A stretch of 64,000 bases of DNA, taken from assembly GCA_937928735.1 (NCBI GenBank), contig CALFVF010000014.1, positions 1 through 64,000 on the forward strand. Reading direction: 5' to 3'. The notes under the pieces were generated by a model. That model was not told the DNA's origin and did no database searches. It was given only the letters and a program-made list of their open reading frames with translations. Of this stretch, positions 57,994-64,000 are shown in pieces (position 1 is the first letter of the stretch; each line of letters begins with the position of its first letter). A program made the translations under genes and the position numbers. The stretch comes from an uncultured Verrucomicrobiales bacterium. Its GTDB lineage: Bacteria > Verrucomicrobiota > Verrucomicrobiia > Verrucomicrobiales > Akkermansiaceae.

Positions 57994-58791
57994 ATGACTT
58001 TGGAGATTCTCTCAGAATGTGAGGCATTGGTAAAAAAGGTGGGTGCGTTTCAGCTCGAGTATTTTCGACAAATGCCAGAGGGCACTGTGGACTTAAAGGC
58101 GGCGCGCGAGACTGTTTCTTTTGTGGATGTCGAGTCTGAGCAAATCCTTCTCAAGGGCTTGGGGGGCTTAGTCGAGGGAGCTGGTTTCTATGGAGAGGAG
58201 AGCGGGAAGCAGGGGTCGCAAGACCTCGTCTGGATCATTGACCCTCTAGATGGCACGACTAATTTCCTCCGCGGCCTCGACCAGTACTCGATATCACTGG
58301 CACTTGTAGAGCATGGGGTTCCGAAGCTTGGCGTGGTGCTAAAGCCAGCCACTGGGGAAATGTTTTCAGCACTCAAGGGGCATGGTGTGCGGCACAACGG
58401 TGAGGTGAAGGCGCTACAGAACCGAGAGCTGAAGGCCTCTGAGGTGCTTTACGGGACAGGATTCCCGTATCGCTCTGAAGATATTGCCGAGAAATTCTTC
58501 CAGACGGCGCCGAAAGTTCTCGCGCTAGGGCTTGGTATTCGCCGCTTTGGCAGTGCGGCACTGGATGTCAGCTATTTGAGTATGGGCTGGTTTGGTGGGT
58601 TTTGGGAAACGGATCTCAAACCCTATGATATTGCGGCAGGATTATTATTTTTAGCTGAGAATGAGATACCTGTGACCAATGAAAAGGGTGAGCCCTTTGA
58701 TATGTTTAGAGACAGGCTCTTTATTGCGGGACTTCCGAGAGTTCACCCAGAGTTACTCGCTGTCGTTTCTGAGGGATATGGCGTATTATAA
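57994..58791 (+). CDS. Inositol-monophosphatase-family phosphatase
   Basis: This 265-aa protein shows the family metal sites in order: AGFYGEESGKQG (Glu pair, about residues 63-74), LVWIIDPLDGTTNFLRGLDQYSIS (DPLDGTTN, about 79-102) and FWETDLKPYDIAAGLLFLAE (W-x-D-like second site, about 205-224). The enzyme removes phosphate from inositol phosphate, from 3'-phosphoadenosine phosphates or from histidinol phosphate; the sequence alone does not say which. It converges with the SulP gene, whose end is 20 bp away. No ribosome-binding site is seen before ATG 57994. Confidence 0.9.
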   Translation: MTLEILSECEALVKKVGAFQLEYFRQMPEGTVDLKAARETVSFVDVESEQILLKGLGGLVEGAGFYGEESGKQGSQDLVWIIDPLDGTTNFLRGLDQYSISLALVEHGVPKLGVVLKPATGEMFSALKGHGVRHNGEVKALQNRELKASEVLYGTGFPYRSEDIAEKFFQTAPKVLALGLGIRRFGSAALDVSYLSMGWFGGFWETDLKPYDIAAGLLFLAENEIPVTNEKGEPFDMFRDRLFIAGLPRVHPELLAVVSEGYGVL

Positions 58792-58811
58792 AGGGGGAGT
58801 TTTCATCTCAC

Positions 58812-60674
58812 TCAGGCTTTCTTCTCCTGATTCGGATCATAATAGATTTTAATATCCGCTTCTTCCGTTCCTAGTAGGTGCTGTGCTCGGATTAGAGCAT
58901 CTCTGGTGGAGAGGTTAGGATTCGAGGGGGAGTAGATGAAGAGATTGGTTTCGCCTTCTTCTCGTCGGCAGCCCTGCTGAATCACATCGAGAGTACCTGA
59001 GGCTTTGAGGACTTTGTAAAGGTCTCTGGTGGCACCACTCACTAGTACGTGTCTGCCGGTTTTTCGCATGAACTCCACCAGATCTTCCATGGCCATGACA
59101 CTGGTGGCGTCGAGGTGGCGGGCGTTTTTGAGCCTGAGAATAATGACCTTGAGATTCGGGTCATTCGCTGTGAGCTGGACTTGGCTGCGGAAGAGATCAG
59201 CCGCGCCAAAGAAGAGCTCCCCCTCGACATGCACGATAGATATGGCGGGGTTCGCACGGTGGTCTTTTTTGGCGAGTTCTCGCAGTGTTCCCTCGTCATT
59301 CATCTCATACTCGACGAGATGCGGGCGAGAGGCCTTGCGCAAGAAGAGAGTGATAGAGAGTGCGACACCTAGGAAAATCGCGTAGTCGAGACGAGTCATT
59401 AATAAAGTCGCCAAGAAGGTGACTATAATCACTATGGCATCATCCTTGGTGGAATAGAGACAGATGCGAATATTGTGCCGATTTACAAGTGAAATAGCGA
59501 TGCCTACCACCAGACCTGCGAGAGCAGATTTAGGGATGTTAGAGACAATGGGAAAACTCAGTAGTAAGAGAAAGCCAGCGATACAGAATAGAGCATTGAG
59601 AATCGAGGCGACAGAGGTTCTTGCTCCAGATTCAAAGTTGAGTGCGGAGCGTGTGAGAGAGCCTGAGGCGGGCATCGGGCAGAGAAATGAGCTACAAAGA
59701 TTCGCCAGACCGAGGGCAAACATATCTTGGTTCCCATCTGGGCGGTCTCCTGATCGGCTAGAGAGGTTCTTAGCCATGACGGTATTCTCCAGTGAGGCCA
59801 AAAATGTGATAGAAAAGGCGACACCTAACAACAAGGTGAAAGAAGAGAGCGTGAATGTCGGAAGTGCGGGTGTGATCGCCTCAGCGCTGAAGGTCTGAAA
59901 CATATCTAGTGTGGCAAAGCTCTCAGAAAACGAACGAAGCGCCAGAGCGATCAGTGAGGAGAGGGCGAGAGTGATGGAGAAGGCAGGAATGGCTGGGAGT
60001 TTTTTTTGTAAAAAAAGATAGGTGGCGAGAGTCCCTAGTCCAAGTAGGATGGGTGGCCACTGATAGTCGCGCCAGAGGGTGCCGAGTTTCTGAATGGTGA
60101 TGAAGAAATTCCTCGGCGCATCAGTGGCATTGAGTGCTGAGGTGAGCTCTGAGCTAACGCCAAGGATATGCTTAAACTGTCCTGTCATGATGAGAAAGGC
60201 AGCACCTGTTAGATAGCCGACAAGAACTGAGCGGCTGACATACTGGATCAGGTCAGCACACTTCAGATAGGCTCCAACGATGGAAAACACACCCACCATA
60301 AAGACAAGGACGGGGATCAGGCTGAGCTTGGTGGCGACATCAATTTCTGGATGCACATTAAAAAAAGAAAACAGCATGAAGGCCGTCGCATTGGTGGGCC
60401 CCAGAATCGTGTGCTTCGAGCTAGAGAAAATGGGGGCAATCAGAGCGGCAATGATTGAGCAAATTATACCGTAGTAGATAGGCAGATCGGCAATGGCGGC
60501 ATAAGCCATGCCCTGAGGAAGGGCGAGGAGGGCGACATTGAGAGCCGCACGGAAGTCATAGCGAGCGTCTTTGAGGGAGTAGTGGCGCAGCGTCTCGCCT
60601 AGTGGGAAGAGTTGGGGTTGATTTTCACGGAATAACTGCTGAAGACTACGGAGTATCTTGCGTGAATAGTTCAT
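58812..60674 (-). CDS. SulP-family anion transporter with STAS domain
   Basis: This 620-aa protein has the N-terminal signature FRAALNVALLALPQGMAYAAIADLPIYYGI (about residues 40-69), followed by about ten more membrane segments. Family motifs are TNATAFMLFSFF, ENTVMAKNLSSRSGDRPDGNQDMFALGLANLCSSFLCPMPASGSLTRSALNFESGARTSVASI (read in parts) and SALAGLVVGIAISLV. The C-terminal STAS domain (about 480-590) has VHVEGELFFGAADLF and VIILRLKNARHLDATSVMAMEDLVEFMRKTGRHVLVSGA. It transports sulfate, bicarbonate or another anion; substrate cannot be read. It starts 14 bp after the LptF/LptG gene ends. Confidence 0.92.
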   Translation of the reverse strand: MNYSRKILRSLQQLFRENQPQLFPLGETLRHYSLKDARYDFRAALNVALLALPQGMAYAAIADLPIYYGIICSIIAALIAPIFSSSKHTILGPTNATAFMLFSFFNVHPEIDVATKLSLIPVLVFMVGVFSIVGAYLKCADLIQYVSRSVLVGYLTGAAFLIMTGQFKHILGVSSELTSALNATDAPRNFFITIQKLGTLWRDYQWPPILLGLGTLATYLFLQKKLPAIPAFSITLALSSLIALALRSFSESFATLDMFQTFSAEAITPALPTFTLSSFTLLLGVAFSITFLASLENTVMAKNLSSRSGDRPDGNQDMFALGLANLCSSFLCPMPASGSLTRSALNFESGARTSVASILNALFCIAGFLLLLSFPIVSNIPKSALAGLVVGIAISLVNRHNIRICLYSTKDDAIVIIVTFLATLLMTRLDYAIFLGVALSITLFLRKASRPHLVEYEMNDEGTLRELAKKDHRANPAISIVHVEGELFFGAADLFRSQVQLTANDPNLKVIILRLKNARHLDATSVMAMEDLVEFMRKTGRHVLVSGATRDLYKVLKASGTLDVIQQGCRREEGETNLFIYSPSNPNLSTRDALIRAQHLLGTEEADIKIYYDPNQEKKA

Positions 60675-60688
60675 GAAGAGTGGGGTGA

Positions 60689-61783
60689 TTATTTAGAGCG
60701 TGCTCGATAAAACAGCCAGCTTCCTAAAATAAGGGCGACAATATTAGGCAGCCAGAATAAAATGTCTGCGGTGTGGCCAGGGTCATTGCGAAACTCATCT
60801 CCTAGAGTGTGCAGGACGAAGTAAGCGATAGCGATACCCATACTCAGTGCGAAGCCCATGGAGGACTCCTTACGCCTGGCGCTAATACCGAGAGGAATAC
60901 CGACGAGAGCTAGTGCTAGCGGGGCGAAGGCCACGGAGTGGCGCCGAGAGAGCTCGTGACGGTACTTAGGAATATCATCTTCGGGGATTTCACCAGCCTT
61001 GAGTGCTTGGTGGATCTCCATGTCGGTGTAGGTGTTTGGCTTAAGGCGTCTTTTCTTTTCCTCTGCGAAGTTAAAGACGAGGGGTTCAAGGGCGTCCGCG
61101 CGTGCCATAGAGCGTGATTGGTCATCCGCTGTCTCGATGCGGGCTCCTTTGAGCTTCAGGCGAAGTTGGTTGGTTTTTCGATCTACAAAGAGTTTGGCCT
61201 CTTTAGCGTAGAGATAAGTGTCAGGGTAGTTGAGGTCGTCGCCTTTACCCTTTGTGTGAATATGCAGGCCTTTGATGAGATCACCTTCACGCTCCTCAAT
61301 GTAGAGCATTTTGCCCTTAAAGTGAGTGGAGGCGACACCTGGGGTGAGGAGTTTGTTAGGGTCAGAGCGGACGAGTTCGTAGAGTGTTTTCTTTAGCTTT
61401 GACTTGGATCGAGGAACAGTGTCGACATTGAGCAGGAGACTAATGCAAGAAAGCATAAAGCCGAGCACGAGCACTGGGAAGGCGATACGCAGGAGCGAGC
61501 GGCCAGACATGCGGATGGCCACGAGTTCATTATCACTGGAGAGTCTACCAAATGTCAGTAAGACGGCGACAAGAAATCCCCAGGGGATGGTGAACATCAA
61601 GGAGAAGGGAATGACATTGAAGATAAACTGGATGACAAGACCATAGGATGGATTCTGCCCAAGAAACAGAGGTCGTACCTCCTTAAACACGGTTCCTAGT
61701 AAGAAAACGCCACAGAGAACAGCAATCGCAAATAATGTAGTGCCAATAACTTGCTTGGCTATGTAGCGATCAATGATTCCCAT
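60689..61783 (-). CDS. LptF/LptG-family permease (lipopolysaccharide export)
   Basis: This 364-aa protein has membrane segments at about residues 12-35, 56-80, 100-120 and three more near 280-360, with a beta-rich periplasmic part between (about 125-270: KGLHIHTKGKGDD, LRLKLKGARIETAD). Landmarks are IDRYIAKQVIGTTLFAIAVL, FTIPWGFLVAVLLTFGRLSSDNELVAIRMSG and FAPLALALVGIPLGISARRKESSMGFALSMGIAIAY (read in parts), the coupling-helix region contacting LptB. It is part of the LPS transport ABC complex. Only one such permease is seen here; its partner must be elsewhere. It begins the two-gene transcript with SulP. Confidence 0.9.
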   Translation of the reverse strand: MGIIDRYIAKQVIGTTLFAIAVLCGVFLLGTVFKEVRPLFLGQNPSYGLVIQFIFNVIPFSLMFTIPWGFLVAVLLTFGRLSSDNELVAIRMSGRSLLRIAFPVLVLGFMLSCISLLLNVDTVPRSKSKLKKTLYELVRSDPNKLLTPGVASTHFKGKMLYIEEREGDLIKGLHIHTKGKGDDLNYPDTYLYAKEAKLFVDRKTNQLRLKLKGARIETADDQSRSMARADALEPLVFNFAEEKKRRLKPNTYTDMEIHQALKAGEIPEDDIPKYRHELSRRHSVAFAPLALALVGIPLGISARRKESSMGFALSMGIAIAYFVLHTLGDEFRNDPGHTADILFWLPNIVALILGSWLFYRARSK

Positions 61784-61950
61784 TTTCTGACCAATGTTGC
61801 ACCTTAGGATGCTGCCCCTGAGAGGTAATGTCGAGAGTATTGCTAAGAATATTTCGTGTTTCTGAAGTATTCTATTCAGGGTGTCTCTAGTGCCCTCAAT
61901 TAGCGACTAAGGTATTGCCGAAGCCACTGGCTCTACTTAGGCTGTGCGCT

Positions 61951-62556
61951 ATGGAGATTATTCCACCAGAGGTCTTGCTAGGTGCCTACGCAGAAGGGAT
62001 TTTCCCGATGGTTGAGGACGATGAGCTATTGTGGTTTTCGCCCCAGCTTCGAGGTGTGATTCCTGTGGATGAGGACTTCCATGTGCCTACGAGCCTAAAG
62101 AAAACACTGCGAAAAATAGAGCAAAAGGACTCCTATAGTCTCAGGCAGAATACCGCATTTCGTGAGGTGATAGGGGCCTGTGGTGAACGGGAAGAAACCT
62201 GGATAGCGCCTCTCATTGTGGAGAGTTACTGCCATTTATTTGATCTTGGTTTTGGCCATAGCTTTGAGGTGTGGGATTCTGATGGCTTGCAAGGTGGACT
62301 GTACGGTATTCGCTTAGGTGGAGCGTTTTTTGGAGAAAGCATGTTTAGCCGAAAGAAAGACACGTCTAAGATCGCTCTGGTCTCGCTGGTGGAGTGGATG
62401 AGAGAGCAGGGTATGGTGCTACTGGATACTCAGTGGATGACGGAGCATTTACGCCAGTTTGGTGGGATGGAGCTCCCTCGTGAGCGCTATCTAGAGCGAT
62501 TGCAGGCGGCTCTGGGTGCAGATTTCGACGTCGCTAAAGAAGGTCAGGATACATGA
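61951..62556 (+). CDS. aat: Leucyl/phenylalanyl-tRNA-protein transferase
   Basis: The protein has 201 aa from the ATG at 61951; a non-ATG start 12 codons upstream is unlikely. Its motifs are IPPEVLLGAYAEGIFPMVEDDELLWFSPQLRGVIP (N-terminal), the conserved GGLYGIRLGGAFFGESMFSRKKDTSKIALVSLVEWMREQGMVLLDTQWMTEHLRQFGG (read in parts), and a short C-terminal helix. It transfers Leu or Phe to N-terminal Arg or Lys of proteins, marking them for ClpS-ClpAP (N-end rule). It converges with miaA (75 bp gap). Confidence 0.93.
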   Translation: MEIIPPEVLLGAYAEGIFPMVEDDELLWFSPQLRGVIPVDEDFHVPTSLKKTLRKIEQKDSYSLRQNTAFREVIGACGEREETWIAPLIVESYCHLFDLGFGHSFEVWDSDGLQGGLYGIRLGGAFFGESMFSRKKDTSKIALVSLVEWMREQGMVLLDTQWMTEHLRQFGGMELPRERYLERLQAALGADFDVAKEGQDT

Positions 62557-62631
62557 GGAAGTATCAGGGTGCATGAGGAAGGAAGTACTACGGCGAGAAT
62601 AGTCGCCGCGAAATAGCCGCTGGCTTGATTT

Positions 62632-63561
62632 CTAGCGGAGGCGGAGCTCGGCATGGAGCTGAGTCTGGGGCATAGGATGATCAGGGTCGAGCTTAGTGAG
62701 CCACGCTTCTTTCTGGAACCAAGTGCGCTGCCGCTTCGCGTATTGGCAGGTCGCAAAGAAGATCTTGTCCCTGAGGGCTGTGAGTTCAAGCTCACCACTG
62801 AGGTGCGCGCGGATTTCTCGCAGTCCTATGGCTCTCTCACATGTTGTGGAGACATTTTCTAACTGACTGACTTCCTCGATCACACCAGTGTGGAGCATCT
62901 GGTCTGTGCGCTGTCCGATACGCTCTCGTAGAAGCTCTCTGTCCCATTCTAGGACAATGCCTCGGAGATGTTTCTCCTGCTCAAGGGAGGTTTGTTTCCA
63001 CTCCGTCTTGATCGAGGACATGGGACGCTGCGCAAGTAGGCAGATCTCAAGGGCACGAATCACATAGCGGCGGTTTTGTAGATTTGTCATCTTCGCCCCC
63101 TTGGGATCGAGGTCAGTGAATTGAGCGACGAGTTCTATGTCAGATTTGGTTTCTAGCTCCTCCCTGAGAGCAGGATCACTGGCGGGCACAGGAGAAGGGC
63201 CATGGCTGAGGAATTTAAGATACATTCCTGATCCGCCGACAAGAATAGGTAATTTTCCACGAGACTGGATTTCTTCAATTCTCTCCAGAGCCATTTCACG
63301 GTGACTCTGAGCGTCGTGTTCTTGGCTTGGGGGCAGAACAGAGAAGAGATGATGGGGCAGAGACTGGCGCTCAACTAGACTCGGAGCAGCGCTTAGAATC
63401 TCTATGTCTTGGTAGATCTGGTAGGCATCGAGATTGATGATTTCCCCTTCAAAATCTCTCGCTAATTGTAGCGAAAGTGCTGTTTTGCCAGAAGCAGTCG
63501 GGCCACAGACGTAGAGAGGGCGCAGAGAGCCAGTTGTGTCAATTGAGGTGGATGTGCTCAA
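62632..63561 (-). CDS. miaA: tRNA dimethylallyltransferase
   Basis: The protein adds a dimethylallyl group to A37 of tRNAs reading U-starting codons. Motifs: P-loop PLYVCGPTASGKTALSLQLA, GEIINLDAYQIYQDIEILSAAPS (DxxQ substrate recognition), PHHLFSVL, LPILVGGSGMYLKFL, LQNRRYVIRALEI, TGVIEEVSQL and FFATCQYAKRQRTWFQKE. The ORF is open from an ATG at 63624, which would overlap the upstream gene by 61 bp. A TTG at 63561 lies 2 bp after that gene's stop and leaves a normal-length N-terminus, so it is preferred here (309 aa). A start at 63624 would add 21 residues. Confidence 0.92.
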   Translation of the reverse strand: MSTSTSIDTTGSLRPLYVCGPTASGKTALSLQLARDFEGEIINLDAYQIYQDIEILSAAPSLVERQSLPHHLFSVLPPSQEHDAQSHREMALERIEEIQSRGKLPILVGGSGMYLKFLSHGPSPVPASDPALREELETKSDIELVAQFTDLDPKGAKMTNLQNRRYVIRALEICLLAQRPMSSIKTEWKQTSLEQEKHLRGIVLEWDRELLRERIGQRTDQMLHTGVIEEVSQLENVSTTCERAIGLREIRAHLSGELELTALRDKIFFATCQYAKRQRTWFQKEAWLTKLDPDHPMPQTQLHAELRLR

Positions 63562-63563
63562 AA

Positions 63564-63992
63564 TTAGCGAAAAATATGGAAACGAACTAAGAGAGCGCCC
63601 AGTAAAATACCAGCGAATTGGCACATATTTTTCTCAAGCGGCTCAAGTAATTGGATCTCAGCGATGAGATCACTGACAATATGGCTCAGATGTGAGAACC
63701 CAAGAGCAAAGAGAATCGCGATGATGACGGGGCCTAGGCTGGAATTAAGACGTCGTTGATAGCGGTGGTGAATCAGCCCTAGCTGACTCTGCCAACCTAA
63801 CCAAGTGGCACTGACACCATAGAGGATAGCACTAAGGTGGGGTAGCGTGAGTAGACTGGAAGCTGAGTGAGAGGCAGAAATAGGGAGATCTAGGAGGGTG
63901 AATACTCGGACTAATGCGTGAGTGAGAGCGCATGTAGTGAGTAGTAAGACCATACTGGAGCGGAAATAGAGCGTCTGATGCACTAGAATCAA
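63564..63992 (-). CDS. Small membrane protein upstream of miaA, function unknown
   Basis: This 142-aa protein has about four membrane segments (residues 12-34, 47-65, 85-104 and 120-139), the last ending LLGALLVRFHIFR. No family recognised. The start ATG at 63992-63990 is 8 bp from the window edge, so an upstream start cannot be excluded. It directly precedes miaA and is likely co-transcribed with it. Confidence 0.55.
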   Translation of the reverse strand: MILVHQTLYFRSSMVLLLTTCALTHALVRVFTLLDLPISASHSASSLLTLPHLSAILYGVSATWLGWQSQLGLIHHRYQRRLNSSLGPVIIAILFALGFSHLSHIVSDLIAEIQLLEPLEKNMCQFAGILLGALLVRFHIFR

Positions 63993-64000
63993 ACATGTGG

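Noticed and set aside
1-64000. CRISPR arrays, prophage genes, rRNA or tmRNA
   Set aside because: No regularly spaced direct repeats, no phage structural genes and no rRNA sequence were seen on reading the window.

Overview
The window looks like a chromosomal segment of a member of the Verrucomicrobiota. This is inferred from gene content, not from a marker tree. The indicators are a secreted DUF1800/DUF1501 pair, many exported proteins of unknown function, a USP-DUF389 fusion, a HesB/IscA protein next to mutL, a CobA-HemD fusion, and very few start codons with a Shine-Dalgarno sequence. Base composition is moderate and fairly even, so most of the window reads as core chromosome with small mobile insertions.

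Layout. 1-900: truncated IS30-type transposase running off the left edge, then tRNA-Lys(UUU). 1.4-9.5 kb, plus strand: DUF1800 and DUF1501 proteins, a pseudopilin-like protein, a LolA-like protein, a lipoprotein and a helical-repeat protein. 9.7-11.3 kb, minus: rpoA-rplQ without the usual S13/S11/S4 genes. 11.7-17.4 kb: AI-2E transporter, 6-phosphofructokinase, secreted phosphatase, small membrane proteins, HesB/IscA protein. 17.5-21.3 kb: mutL and USP-DUF389. 21.4-28.7 kb: AP2-like mini-protein, first copy of a small inverted-repeat element, a MidA-type methyltransferase divergent from a class A penicillin-binding protein, then grpE-dnaJ and rsmE. 28.8-32.1 kb, minus: zinc-ribbon protein, a YqjD-YqjE-YqjK-like trio, a metallo-hydrolase and tmk. 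32.3-36.5 kb: tetrapyrrole operon (CcsA/HemX-like protein, hemA, hemC, cobA-hemD). 36.6-40.1 kb, minus: polyamine cluster (carboxynorspermidine dehydrogenase, nspC, speB). 40.2-48.8 kb, minus: a tightly overlapping six-gene operon of exported or membrane proteins. 49.1-51.9 kb, minus: Smr protein, RibD-C reductase, M23 peptidase, SecD-head-like protein. 51.9-57.5 kb, minus: sugar catabolism genes (oxidoreductase, isomerase, FGGY kinase, MFS transporter). 57.7-64 kb: second copy of the small element, inositol-monophosphatase family, SulP transporter, LptF/LptG permease, aat, miaA and a membrane protein.

Most notable. (1) Two copies of a previously unlabelled element of about 160 bp (22185-22343 and 57694-57855), alike over their whole length, with 19-bp terminal inverted repeats and no coding capacity: a MITE. 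One copy sits exactly at a stop codon. (2) The six-gene envelope operon at 40188-48759, containing three tandem paralogues of an undescribed architecture; this is the best candidate here for an undescribed system. (3) A class A penicillin-binding protein whose three transpeptidase motifs are all replaced while its glycosyltransferase domain is intact. (4) A MutL whose C-terminal endonuclease motifs are degraded.

Limits: all family calls come from reading motifs by eye. No searches were run.
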